Assembly (NCBI GenBank): GCA_020634495.1 | Contig: JACKBR010000026.1 | Coordinates: 9,415 to 73,414, forward strand | Length of the DNA stretch: 64,000 nt | Direction of reading: 5' to 3' | Source of the DNA: Ardenticatenaceae bacterium | GTDB lineage: Bacteria > Chloroflexota > Anaerolineae > Promineifilales > Promineifilaceae | Notes under the pieces: model-generated | Told to the model about the DNA's origin: nothing | Databases searched by the model: none | The model's input: only the letters and a program-made list of their open reading frames with translations | Position numbers and translations under genes: made by a program | Shown: piece by piece, positions 44,459 through 53,175 of the stretch | How the letters are laid out: the number at the start of each line of letters is the position of its first letter | How positions within the stretch are numbered: the first letter of the stretch is position 1

Positions 44459-45904
44459 CTATTTTGACCGGCATGTGAGGCGCACCACGCGCAGGGAATT
44501 TTCTGTCACCCGCACGCGCTCGTCCAGGTGCAGCCCCACAATCCATACTGGATGCTCATTTGTAGCCAGCACGGGCCACAACATTCTGTGCCCCCGCGCC
44601 ACTTTGCGATCACTTAATAAATCTTGAATTGGCTGGCTGCGCCCCGCCATTCCCAACGGCCGAAAACGCTCACCTGGTGTAAACGGCCGTAGCCACAACG
44701 GTTCCCCTTCCCCCAAAGCGACAAACGCCTGCCAGACATCCGCATTTTGGCGCACCGCCGCCAACGACACCTCATGCTGAGGTTCAGCAACCATTTGCCA
44801 ACCATCCACCAAATCTACCTGCCCCGGCACGGTCAGCAAAACAGGCTTTTCCCCCATCAGCTGCGGCACCTGAACGGGTCGCTCTGCAAAATCGCCAAAG
44901 CTAACCTCCTGAGCCGCAACCACCATCTTCAAACCGCCCGGCAGCATGGCTTCACTGCCAGACTGGGGCTGCAAGATCAGGCTGCGGGCCTGCTCAACCG
45001 TGGCAAAGCTGATTTCAGTGTGCAACGGCCGTAATTGTTGCACCACCTGCCGCAAAACCAGACGCTGCCAGGCAACCGGCAAATCAATGAATAACGGCCG
45101 TTGCCAAATCAACCAGCCGTCGCCACGCGCTATCTCCAAATCGGGCCAAATCTTATCAAGCTGTGCCTGTTGGGCCGCCATCTCATCAGACGTAATGATG
45201 GCTAATTCCTGCAACCGCTTAGAAATTTGGGGATTGTATGTTTTTAGCAGGGGCAGCAGCTCATGTCGGATGCGGTTGCGGGCAAACTGCACATTCTCAT
45301 TGCTGGGGTCGTGGCGTGGCTGCAAGTTGTGCCGGACGCAATAGGCGTCAATCTCTGCGCGGGTGATGTGGAGAAACGGCCGTAACAACACCAAATCATC
45401 CCTGCCCGGCACCCGCCCTACCGGCAACATCCCGCGCAGCCCGGCACTGCCGCTGCCCCGCAGCAAATGCAGCAAGATCGTTTCTGCCTGATCATCCGCG
45501 TGATGGGCGACCGCAACGGCCGTTGCCCCTACCTTCTCTGCTTGCTGGGCCAAAAAATGATACCGCGCCTGCCGCCCAGCCGCTTCCAACGATAACCGAT
45601 GCTGTTTGGCCAACTCAGAAACTTGAGCTTTCTCAGTTACAAAGGGAAGCTGCCAGGATACGGCCGTGTCTGCCACAAACCGCGCCTCGTCGTCCGCTTC
45701 TGGGCGCAAACCATGATTCAGGTGAGCCACCACCAGCTGGCCAGCGCCTAACTGCTGCCACAGCAAATGCAGCAGCGCCAGGGAATCTGCGCCACCAGAC
45801 ACGCCTACAAGCAATTTAGTTTTAGAGGATGTGAGGGGGAACGGCCGTATCGACCGCAACACAGACTGCCATAATCGCCGATCTTCTTTATTTGGTTTCA
45901 TCAT
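44459..45904 (-). CDS. tilS: tRNA(Ile)-lysidine synthetase
   Basis: This 481-residue PP-loop enzyme contains LLVGVSGGADSLALLHLL (the SGGxDS ATP pyrophosphatase loop, about 35-42), VAHLNHGLRPEADDEARFV and VAHHADDQAETILLHLLRGSG, followed by GLRGMLPVGRV. The C-terminal domain ends in GERFRPLGMAGRSQPIQDLLSDRKVAR, typical of full-length TilS. It adds lysine to C34 of tRNA-Ile(CAU) so that AUA is read. The ATG at 45904 or 45901 is close to a tRNA-Leu gene transcribed in the same direction with its own terminator between them. Confidence 0.93.
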   Translation of the reverse strand: MMKPNKEDRRLWQSVLRSIRPFPLTSSKTKLLVGVSGGADSLALLHLLWQQLGAGQLVVAHLNHGLRPEADDEARFVADTAVSWQLPFVTEKAQVSELAKQHRLSLEAAGRQARYHFLAQQAEKVGATAVAVAHHADDQAETILLHLLRGSGSAGLRGMLPVGRVPGRDDLVLLRPFLHITRAEIDAYCVRHNLQPRHDPSNENVQFARNRIRHELLPLLKTYNPQISKRLQELAIITSDEMAAQQAQLDKIWPDLEIARGDGWLIWQRPLFIDLPVAWQRLVLRQVVQQLRPLHTEISFATVEQARSLILQPQSGSEAMLPGGLKMVVAAQEVSFGDFAERPVQVPQLMGEKPVLLTVPGQVDLVDGWQMVAEPQHEVSLAAVRQNADVWQAFVALGEGEPLWLRPFTPGERFRPLGMAGRSQPIQDLLSDRKVARGHRMLWPVLATNEHPVWIVGLHLDERVRVTENSLRVVRLTCRSK

Positions 45905-45925
45905 TCAGTTCTTACGGCTCAAAAC

Positions 45926-45947
45926 AAAAAGGCCCAAAAAATGGGCC
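45926..45947 (-). terminator. Intrinsic terminator after tRNA-Leu
   Basis: On the - strand GGCCCA (45942-45947) pairs with TGGGCC (45931-45936), followed by TTTTT (45926-45930). It lies 14 bases after the tRNA 3' end and just before tilS. Confidence 0.8.
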
Positions 45948-45960
45948 AATTGGTGTTGAG

Positions 45961-46043
45961 TAGGGCGGGTGGGATTCGAACCCACACGGACTGACGTCCG
46001 GCAGATTTTAAGTCTGCTGCGTCTACCATTTCGCCACCGCCCC
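45961..46043 (-). tRNA. trnL: tRNA-Leu (anticodon UAA)
   Basis: On the - strand the acceptor arm is GGGGCGG (46037-46043) paired with CCGCCCT (45962-45968). The anticodon loop ACTTAAAAT holds UAA for leucine codon UUA. A long variable arm (about GCCGGACGTCAGTCCG) marks a class II tRNA, and the T-arm is GGGTTCGAACCC. CCA is not encoded. A clear terminator follows. Confidence 0.93.
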
Positions 46044-46147
46044 ACACAGCTGCCCAATTGTACACGCAAGGGCCCCTAAGAAGCAAAGAAAAATCTACCA
46101 CCTGAAAAAGTAGGCGGTCATCTACAATTGATGTGACATAAGTAGGT

Positions 46148-46176
46148 TTGACTCGATAATTTGCACCATGTATAAT
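46148..46176 (+). promoter_or_regulatory. Strong promoter of the signalling cluster
   Basis: TTGACT (46148-46153), a 17-base spacer and TATAAT (46171-46176) form a near-consensus sigma-70 promoter. The predicted start near 46183 leaves a leader of about 110 bases before the DUF4388 gene. Confidence 0.75.
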
Positions 46177-46294
46177 GCTCAGGTCAATGGCTTACATAAA
46201 GACACGGTACCTGAAAGAAAGGCAAATTGAAACCCAGAAACTCAACAAAATTTGGTAATAGATCTGCCATCAAATACAGGCAGGAAGAACAACT

Positions 46295-47131
46295 ATGGCC
46301 CTAAAAGGCAACCTGCGCGATTTCTCAACAACTCAGTTATTAAACCTCATCAACCTGGCTAGAAAAACAGGCACACTTTCCATCCAGACAGATTCCGAGT
46401 CGGCTCGAATGTCTTTTCGTGAAGGCAAGCTTATCTATGCCCACATGGGCCATGACAATGGCAACCATCTTGCGCAAATATTGCAAAGCAGCGGCAAGCT
46501 CTCGCCTGAACAGGCCCAAGTTATCCAATCTCACGCCGAAGGCAAAAGTGATAAAGAGATCGGCCATTTGCTGGTTACGGCCCGCCGGGTTACCCAAAAC
46601 GACATTATCCAAAGCGTGCGCCAAAATGTATTGGACACCGTGTACAAGCTGTTTACCTGGGGAGAGGGTGTCTTTCGTTTTGACGCCAACAAGCTGCCAA
46701 ACAGCGGCTATATCACCATTCCTATTGATTTAGAAAGCGTGATTATGGAAGGCAGTCGCCGCCTGAAGGAATGGGAAATTTTACAGGATGAACTGCCGGA
46801 TTTGGATGTATCGCTTCGTTTTACAGATCGGCCCGATGCGCGTCTAAGAAATATTAACCTTACGGTAGAGGAGTGGCGTGTGGTCTCTTTTGTCAATCCA
46901 CGCAACTCTATTCGTCAAATTGCTAAGGCAAATAATCTTAGTGATTTTGAAATTCGCCGTATTGTGTATGGCATGTTGCAAGCCGGGCTGGTTGAGTTTG
47001 TTAATCAGCCGAAACCCGCTCCAGAAAAAAGAGACGCTGCTTCTCAGCAACAGAAAAGCCGTTCTGAACCATCACCAGCGGTTAAACGCTCGGTTGTCGT
47101 TCGTTTGATTGACCGCATCCGGGGTCTGTAG
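46295..47131 (+). CDS. DUF4388 (PatA-like N-terminal) domain protein
   Basis: This 278-residue protein begins ALKGNLRDFSTTQLLNLINLARKTGTLSIQ, the signature of DUF4388, a domain found in PatA-like response regulators and gliding or polarity proteins. The middle (GKSDKEIGHLLVTARRVTQNDIIQSVRQNVLDTVYKLFTWGEGVFRF) is the second half of the module, and the C-terminal part looks like a small winged-helix. No receiver domain is present. Such proteins often sit next to MglA/Arf-like GTPases, as here, and may act as regulators of them. It has a strong promoter at 46148. Confidence 0.86.
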   Translation: MALKGNLRDFSTTQLLNLINLARKTGTLSIQTDSESARMSFREGKLIYAHMGHDNGNHLAQILQSSGKLSPEQAQVIQSHAEGKSDKEIGHLLVTARRVTQNDIIQSVRQNVLDTVYKLFTWGEGVFRFDANKLPNSGYITIPIDLESVIMEGSRRLKEWEILQDELPDLDVSLRFTDRPDARLRNINLTVEEWRVVSFVNPRNSIRQIAKANNLSDFEIRRIVYGMLQAGLVEFVNQPKPAPEKRDAASQQQKSRSEPSPAVKRSVVVRLIDRIRGL

Positions 47132-47250
47132 GTTGCTTAGTTTGGCGGTACGGCCGTAACCCAACAAACCACGCTGTCCCATTTATCATGATTGGGAGCC
47201 AAAACAAATAATACTCAAAGTCATCGCACAAAGAAGAAGGTAGTAACTTT

Positions 47251-47793
47251 ATGCAAGCTGTCAAAATGGTAATCACTGGCCCGTTTTCAGCCGGGAAAAC
47301 CCAGTTCATTGGGTCTGTAAGTGAAATTGATGTCGTCTCGACTGAGCGAAAAATTTCGAGCACTGCCGAACAAGTAAAAGAGAGCACAACGGTGGCTATG
47401 GATTTCGGCCGTATTACCGTTGGCGACGATCTTGTACTCTATCTATTTGGCACACCAGGCCAACGCCGCTTTGATTTCATGTGGGACATTTTGTCTCAAG
47501 GTATGTTGGGCTTTGTGGTCATGGTAGACAGCACCAAGCCAGAAACGTTCCGGGAAGCCAAACGAATTTTGGAAACTTTTGAGAGTTACGCATCTACCCC
47601 TTTTGTTGTCGCTGCTAATAAACAGGACATGGAAGATGCCTGGGAACCTGAAGATCTGCGAATCATCCTCCGCCTTAGACAAGATGTAAAAATCTTGCCC
47701 TGCACCGCCACCGATAAGGAAAGCGTTAAGAATGTTTTGCTAGAATTGCTTTATTCTATTTTAGACCAGCTAGATCAAGAAAACGGCGAATAA
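47251..47793 (+). CDS. Small Ras/Arf-like GTPase (MglA/COG2229 type)
   Basis: This 180-residue GTPase has the P-loop GPFSAGKT (10-17), G3 in LYLFGTPGQRRFDFMW, G4 ANKQD and G5-like CTATD. The FGTPGQ form of G3 is typical of the COG2229 Gtr/MglA-related group in bacteria. It is a molecular switch; bacterial relatives control cell polarity, motility or sensing. The DUF4388 gene 119 bases upstream on the same strand is its usual companion. No GTPase-activating (MglB/roadblock) protein gene is seen nearby. Confidence 0.9.
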   Translation: MQAVKMVITGPFSAGKTQFIGSVSEIDVVSTERKISSTAEQVKESTTVAMDFGRITVGDDLVLYLFGTPGQRRFDFMWDILSQGMLGFVVMVDSTKPETFREAKRILETFESYASTPFVVAANKQDMEDAWEPEDLRIILRLRQDVKILPCTATDKESVKNVLLELLYSILDQLDQENGE

Positions 47794-48133
47794 CTGTTTA
47801 ACGTGACCTTTACACCTCCTTTACCTGCTTTTCACAGTGTTGCTATCGGCTAAATGCTACTATTTTTGGTGTGCATATGTTCACGAAACAATGCCGTTCC
47901 AGCGCACCAATTTCTCACTGAAATGAGTCGCTAGGCAGCAGCTTCTTTTTCAAGATGTCGCATACACATTGTTAATAATATAAATCATGCGTATGGCTTT
48001 TGTATTAAGGGCCATGAGCAAGCCGAATAGCCATTGTCATGCTTTTTTTGCTTAAGTAGGTAAATGGGGAAACGGCCGTTTACGAATCACCAACATTGCC
48101 ACCAGGCAAAATAACGGGGTATCTGAGGTTAGT
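47794..48133. other. Gap between the GTPase and hydrolase genes
   Basis: No gene is seen. The stretch is AT-rich, contains one ACGGCCGT palindrome near 48072, and may hold a promoter for the hydrolase gene. A - strand or + strand RNA gene is not evident. Confidence 0.45.
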
Positions 48134-48952
48134 GTGAGTTCTATTGTCACCGAGCAAGGGATTCTGCATTACGAATCAATAGGACGGGGCCAACCCATCA
48201 TTCTATTACACGGTTGGATCAATTCCTGGGACGTTTGGCGCGAGATGATGATACATCTGGCAAACACCAAACGCTTCCGCGTTTATGCCCTGGATTTTTG
48301 GGGGTTTGGCGACTCTGCCAAAGCGTCACAAATACAATCCACCACCTTCCAAATTGATAGCTATGTTGAAATGGTAAATCAATTTATGGACTCCCTGGGC
48401 ATTCAAAAAGCACCTATCTTTGGCCATTCAATGGGGGGCACCGTTGCCCTACAAATCTCCTTAACCCACCCAGAGCGCGTAGACAAAGTAGCTCTGGTTG
48501 GCTCCCCAATAATTGGCCGGTCACTGCACCCATTTTTGCAACTAGCTGGTTACGGATCCATTGCCAAACTCGTCTGGCGCTATCCAATTATGCTGCATTC
48601 CATTATGCGGATTTTGCTGGCAAAAGATTCCAAAAAAGTGCGCAATATGATCTTTCGAGATGTCCAGCGAACGACTATTGAGTCTTTTTTCCGCAGCATT
48701 GGTGACCTGCGCGATACCGATCTGCGCAACCAATTACCAACCTTAGACCTCCCAACTTTGGGGATATATGGAGCCAAAGATAAAATTGTATCCCCGATGA
48801 ATGCAGACCTGTTAAAAAGTGGCGTAAAATCTGTTGAGGTTCAGGTCATGAACCATTCCCGTCATTTTCCTATGACGGATGAACCAGAACGCTTTTTACA
48901 GACGATCAACACCTTCTTAAATAATAATCATTCAAACGGCCAGGTAGTTTAA
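48134..48952 (+). CDS. Alpha/beta hydrolase
   Basis: This 272-residue hydrolase starts at GTG 48134 (GAGGTTA upstream). It has the oxyanion HGW region, LDFWGFGDS, the nucleophile elbow GHSMGG (S99), an acid in IYGAKDKIVSP and His in NHSRHFPMTDEPERF, so the triad is complete. The family includes esterases, haloperoxidase-like and C-C hydrolases; the substrate is unknown. The V4R-protein gene follows by four bases. A paralogue at 57212 lies at the far end of the same cluster. Confidence 0.88.
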   Translation: MSSIVTEQGILHYESIGRGQPIILLHGWINSWDVWREMMIHLANTKRFRVYALDFWGFGDSAKASQIQSTTFQIDSYVEMVNQFMDSLGIQKAPIFGHSMGGTVALQISLTHPERVDKVALVGSPIIGRSLHPFLQLAGYGSIAKLVWRYPIMLHSIMRILLAKDSKKVRNMIFRDVQRTTIESFFRSIGDLRDTDLRNQLPTLDLPTLGIYGAKDKIVSPMNADLLKSGVKSVEVQVMNHSRHFPMTDEPERFLQTINTFLNNNHSNGQVV

Positions 48953-48956
48953 CGGC

Positions 48957-49595
48957 ATGACTCAGGAAATAATCCAACAAATTGAGTATTATTACCCAAA
49001 TAAGATGGGCCGCATTGTCCTGGTAGCTATGGAAGAGATCATGGGACATCATGGCGTCAACGCCGTGCTAAATTTGGCCAAGCTCTCCCATTTGGTGAAT
49101 AACTACCCACCCAACAATCTACAATTAGGCTTTACCTTCTCAGACTTTAGCGCCATCCAACAAACGCTTGACGATATGTATGGGGAAAGAGGCGGACGCG
49201 GTTTGGCATTACGTGCCGGCCGCGAAACGTGGAAATATGCCCTCAAAGAGTTTATGCCCGTGCTGGGCATTACAGATCTGGCTATGCGAATGCTGCCGTT
49301 GGGCATTAAGATCAAGATTGGTCTGGATGTTTTTGCCGAAACCTTCAACAAGTTTAGCGACCAGCAGGTACGCTTGGGCGAAGACGAAGATCATTATTTA
49401 TGGATTATTGAACGGTGCCCTATTTGCTGGCAGCGCGTCTCTGAAACGCCCTGTTGCCATTTGGCAATTGGCCTGTTGGAGCAAGCGCTAGATTGGGTTA
49501 GCCGGGGTAGACGTTTTAAGGTCGAACAGATTAGCTGCATTGCTTCTGGGGATGGAACTTGCACGATGGCCATTGCTAAACAACCCGTTGTTTAA
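48957..49595 (+). CDS. V4R (4-vinyl reductase) domain protein
   Basis: This 212-residue protein has the V4R pattern: MGRIVLVAMEEIMGHHGVNAVLNLAKLS at the N-terminus and, at the C-terminus, Cys-rich ERCPICWQRVSETPCCHLAIGLLEQALDWVSRGRRFKVEQISCIASGDGTCTMAIAKQ, where the Cys residues may bind a metal. V4R domains are small-molecule sensors related to H-NOX/heme-NO and bacteriochlorophyll-synthesis reductase fragments. It follows the hydrolase gene by four bases and is likely translated with it. The ligand is unknown. Confidence 0.85.
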   Translation: MTQEIIQQIEYYYPNKMGRIVLVAMEEIMGHHGVNAVLNLAKLSHLVNNYPPNNLQLGFTFSDFSAIQQTLDDMYGERGGRGLALRAGRETWKYALKEFMPVLGITDLAMRMLPLGIKIKIGLDVFAETFNKFSDQQVRLGEDEDHYLWIIERCPICWQRVSETPCCHLAIGLLEQALDWVSRGRRFKVEQISCIASGDGTCTMAIAKQPVV

Positions 49596-49662
49596 GTTTA
49601 GCCGCCTGTTATAATGTTTCATCATTTAGCCAACCAAGCAGTGCCTATAAAGAAATATTTTT

Positions 49663-50949
49663 ATGCGACGTATTATCATTAATGAGCCCAGCTTTATAGC
49701 GCCGTTTAATGAAACCGCCCGTGATTTGCGGGTGCAAAACAAACCGCTTTGGCTTTGGCAACGCGATCTGCTGGTGAAACATGCCAGTGAAGAGCGGGAA
49801 TATCCAGACTGGGAAGTTGCCCGTCAGCTGGAGACGGAAGCGGTTGAGAGTCTGGTTCATCGTGACAATCTTTTCTTTAATCAGCTGCTGATTGATGAAT
49901 TTATTGAAAAGGCTCAGGCTGGCGGACGGCCGGTTCGTTTGGCTTTTCGCAAGGATGATCCGGCGATTGTAAAGCATGTACGGCCGTTAACCCATTCACT
50001 CTTCATGCAAGGCAATCTGCTTTTGGCCGATATTTGGTATCTGCCAAAAGGTCTTGCCCAAAGTTTAGAAGCCAAGCCATTGGTTATCGATACAGAGGCC
50101 AGAGAACGCGGCTATTACCACATTCCCCCTTACATGGCCACTGAGTTTGGCGACCTGGTCTATCAGCTGCCTAAGAAGGTATTTGTTTTAGTTGAAAACT
50201 GGGTGCACTTATTCATCGCCGATATTTTGTTGGGCGTGTTCACCCAAGGAGCCAATGTCGAAGATCGAATCGCCAAAAGCTGGCAGATTAAGTTAAAAAT
50301 ATTGGCGCGTTCTGTTCTTGAACAAAAACGTGTGCTTTCCAGCTCCAAGCTGGTGAAAGTTGGCAAAAACGTGCATATTGACCCTACGGCCGTTATTCAC
50401 GGTTACACAGTCATTGGCGATAATGTCACCATTGGCGCTGGAGCCGTCATCGACAACTGCATTATTGGCAGTAACGTAACCATCTCGCAAGGATGCCAGC
50501 TGCTGCTTAGCGTGGTGAGCGATGGCTGCTTTTTGCCATTTCGGGCCGCGCTTTTTATGACCACCTTAATGGAAAACACCTCTGTGGCACAAAACACCTG
50601 CCTGCAACTTTGCGTGGTTGGCCGAGACTCTTTTATTGGGGCGGGCAATACTTTTACAGACTTTAACATATTAGGTGGCCCCTTAAAGACAATGAACCAT
50701 GAGGGCAAATTAGAAGCCACAAACTTGCTCATTTTGGGAGGCTGCGTGGGGCACCATTGTCGCATCAGCTCCGGGGCAATTATTTATGCAGCCCGCACCA
50801 TTGAATCTGACGTGGTGCTGCTGGCCTCGGATGACCGGCAATTCATCACCAAAAATCTGACCTATGAGCATAGCGACCACCACCCGCATAAAGACCGCTA
50901 TCATTACCCTCGGCTTTATCCCAGAAAAGGTGAGCCAGGTTCTTTTTAG
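49663..50949 (+). CDS. Left-handed beta-helix (hexapeptide repeat) protein
   Basis: This 428-residue protein has an unrecognised N-terminal half and a C-terminal left-handed beta-helix (about 235-385): VGKNVHIDPTAVIHGYTVIGDNVTIGAGAVIDNCIIGSNVTISQGC and further turns such as DSFIGAGNTFTDFNI. This is the acyltransferase or sugar-nucleotidyltransferase style of hexapeptide repeat found in GlmU and related proteins, but no classical nucleotidyltransferase motif is seen at the N-terminus. It may transfer an acyl group. The neighbouring acyl-ACP-reductase-like gene would be in keeping with lipid chemistry. Confidence 0.75.
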   Translation: MRRIIINEPSFIAPFNETARDLRVQNKPLWLWQRDLLVKHASEEREYPDWEVARQLETEAVESLVHRDNLFFNQLLIDEFIEKAQAGGRPVRLAFRKDDPAIVKHVRPLTHSLFMQGNLLLADIWYLPKGLAQSLEAKPLVIDTEARERGYYHIPPYMATEFGDLVYQLPKKVFVLVENWVHLFIADILLGVFTQGANVEDRIAKSWQIKLKILARSVLEQKRVLSSSKLVKVGKNVHIDPTAVIHGYTVIGDNVTIGAGAVIDNCIIGSNVTISQGCQLLLSVVSDGCFLPFRAALFMTTLMENTSVAQNTCLQLCVVGRDSFIGAGNTFTDFNILGGPLKTMNHEGKLEATNLLILGGCVGHHCRISSGAIIYAARTIESDVVLLASDDRQFITKNLTYEHSDHHPHKDRYHYPRLYPRKGEPGSF

Positions 50950-51026
50950 GCCTGACAGAAAGTCACTATGTAAGGGACAGAATTACCATTGAACACGAAT
51001 TCTTTCTCGGTACACTCAAATTTATT

Positions 51027-52172
51027 ATGCAGGATAGTTTTGCCTTTATCATTCACCCACTAAACCCCAAGCGCGACGTCAGTCGTAAATATCCTATGTT
51101 GGGCAAATTACCCGCCTGGCTCATTGAATTTCTCTCCATTTTTTACCCACCTGTTCTAGTTTCTAAAATTGAAGGCATTCAATCGTTGGAAAACGGCCGT
51201 TCCCTAAATGGTTGGTTCGTTGCCTGTCCACTCACACCCACGATGATGCTGCGTCTGCCGACTTCGCTGGTTTACCGCAAGATCATCCAAACGGGCAAAC
51301 TGGCTGAAAAACTTGGCGCTCGCATTTTGGGGCTGGGCGCTTTTACCTCAGTAGTGGGAGATGGTGGGATAACCATTGCCAGCCATTTAAATATTCCCGT
51401 GACAACAGGAGATAGCTACACGGTGGCTCAGGCTGTACATGCTGTACAAGAAGCGGCCGTTTTATTAGACAAGCCATTGGCATCCTCTACCGTAGCGGTT
51501 GTCGGCGCGTCTGGGGCCATTGGCTCCATCTGTGCCCAGCTGCTGGCAGCGGAATGTGATGAGCTGATCTTGATTGGTCGCCGTACAGAAAAACTGCAAG
51601 AAGTGGCTACGGCCGTTCGCCAACAAGGGTGCCAGCACGTTACTGTCACCGCCGACATGAATCAATTAGCCAAAGCCCATTTCATCATCACAGTCACCAG
51701 CGCAGTAGACACAATCATTGAGCCACAGCATTTGCGGCGGGGGGCCGTAGTTTGTGACGTTTCTCGCCCGCGTGATGTCTCTAAACAAGTAGCGGAACAA
51801 CGCCCTGATGTGTTGGTGATTGAGGGTGGCATGGTTGAAGTGCCCGGTCAGGTAAATTTTAATTTTGACTTTGGTTTTCCTCCTAAAATGGCCTACGCCT
51901 GTATGGCAGAAACAATGGCGCTGGCTTTAGACGGAAATTACGCATCTTTCACGCTGGGTAAAGACATAAAATTGTCGCAAGTTCAGACAATTGATACAAT
52001 CGCCAAACGGCATGGTTTTAAGCTTGGCGGCTTTAGAAGTTTTGAACGCGCCGTCACAAGCTCCCAAATAGCGTTGGTAAAAGCCGCAAGTAAAACACCG
52101 GGCAACGCTAACAATGCCGGTCCGTATCTGAATCCAAATACCCACGTTATTGTGGACTCTGTAAATATTTAA
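51027..52172 (+). CDS. NAD(P)-binding enzyme resembling cyanobacterial acyl-ACP reductase
   Basis: This 381-residue protein has a Rossmann loop GASGAIG (160-166) in ASSTVAVVGASGAIGSICAQLLAAE. The segment LGLGAFTSVVGDGG, TTGDSYTVAQAVHAV, VLVIEGGMVEVPGQVNFNFDFGFPPKMAYACMAETMALALDGNYASFTLG tracks the layout of long-chain acyl-[ACP] reductase (AAR), and C292 of YACMAET falls where AAR has its acyl-enzyme Cys. It may reduce an acyl thioester to an aldehyde. No aldehyde-deformylating oxygenase gene is in the window. A shikimate-dehydrogenase-like fold with another substrate is the main alternative. Confidence 0.6.
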   Translation: MQDSFAFIIHPLNPKRDVSRKYPMLGKLPAWLIEFLSIFYPPVLVSKIEGIQSLENGRSLNGWFVACPLTPTMMLRLPTSLVYRKIIQTGKLAEKLGARILGLGAFTSVVGDGGITIASHLNIPVTTGDSYTVAQAVHAVQEAAVLLDKPLASSTVAVVGASGAIGSICAQLLAAECDELILIGRRTEKLQEVATAVRQQGCQHVTVTADMNQLAKAHFIITVTSAVDTIIEPQHLRRGAVVCDVSRPRDVSKQVAEQRPDVLVIEGGMVEVPGQVNFNFDFGFPPKMAYACMAETMALALDGNYASFTLGKDIKLSQVQTIDTIAKRHGFKLGGFRSFERAVTSSQIALVKAASKTPGNANNAGPYLNPNTHVIVDSVNI

Positions 52173-52191
52173 TCTGCCAAGGAACAAGCTC

Positions 52192-53085
52192 ATGAGCAAC
52201 GGCCGTATTTTAATAGTTGAAGACGACTTTGATATTTCCAATATGCTGCGCATTTTCTTTACCGGGCAAGGCTATCATGTCGATGTTGCCGCCAGGGGAA
52301 ACGATGCCCTGGAACTATGTCGCAAAAAGCTGCCCGACCTCATCGTGCTGGACATTATGCTGCCAGACATGAACGGGTACGAAGTGTGCAAAGTCATGCG
52401 GACCACAACCCGCACCAGCCATATCCCCATCATCTTCCTCACCCAAAAAGATGAGCGAAGCGACCGGATTGCCGGGCTAGAGCTGGGCGCAGATGATTAC
52501 ATCACCAAGCCCTTCGACATTGAAGAGCTCAAGCTCCGCGTTCGCACCGCCATAAACACCTACAAGCGGCACAACATGACCGATCCCATCACCGGGCTTC
52601 CCAGCAGCCGTCTCATTGAAGACCAGCTGCGGAACCTGATGCGCAGCAACGATTGGACCTATTTGCAAATTGGCATTGATCACATCGAACCGTTTAGCGA
52701 CGAATATGGTTTTCTGGCGCGAGATGAAGTCCTTCGCTTTACGACCCTGCTGCTAAATGAGGTTGATGACGAGCTAGGTACGCTCGATGATTTTATTGGG
52801 CACGCAACCAGCAATACTTTCGTGTTGGTTACCATGGCAGATAAATTACCAACGATTATTGATGAACTGCGCCAGCGGTTTGATGAAGGAATTCTTTCCC
52901 ATTACAGCTTCATCGATCGGGAGCAAGGCGGCATTATGCAGCCAGACGGCCAACTGGTGCCTTTGATGAAGCTTTCAATTGGCGTTGTGTCAGACAAAAC
53001 GCAGCGTTTTTCTGATATTCGTGAAATTACTGAAACGGCCGCAGAGCTGCGACGAATGGACAGAGATAAACAAGCCCAACAATAA
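52192..53085 (+). CDS. Response regulator with receiver and degenerate GGDEF-like domain
   Basis: This 297-residue protein has an N-terminal receiver (about 5-120; acidic E10-D11-D12 pocket, phospho-acceptor D54 in VLDIMLPDMNG, Lys in YITKPF) and a C-terminal part (about 130-290) with DPITGLPSSRLIEDQLRNLM, the entry to GGDEF-like folds, but without the GGDEF active-site signature. It likely relays a signal by protein contact rather than making c-di-GMP. The large kinase gene follows 90 bases downstream. Confidence 0.87.
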   Translation: MSNGRILIVEDDFDISNMLRIFFTGQGYHVDVAARGNDALELCRKKLPDLIVLDIMLPDMNGYEVCKVMRTTTRTSHIPIIFLTQKDERSDRIAGLELGADDYITKPFDIEELKLRVRTAINTYKRHNMTDPITGLPSSRLIEDQLRNLMRSNDWTYLQIGIDHIEPFSDEYGFLARDEVLRFTTLLLNEVDDELGTLDDFIGHATSNTFVLVTMADKLPTIIDELRQRFDEGILSHYSFIDREQGGIMQPDGQLVPLMKLSIGVVSDKTQRFSDIREITETAAELRRMDRDKQAQQ

Positions 53086-53175
53086 TCAATCATGCCGCAT
53101 TTAGGTAACTGCCATTAGCAGTGCCAAATATTTGTGTAACGTAATAGAAGTAACGGCTGGGGTTTGACACTTATC

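Noticed and set aside
45919..46101. A 60-codon open frame on the - strand across the tRNA gene
   Set aside because: It covers the tRNA-Leu cloverleaf and its terminator and has no protein-like features.
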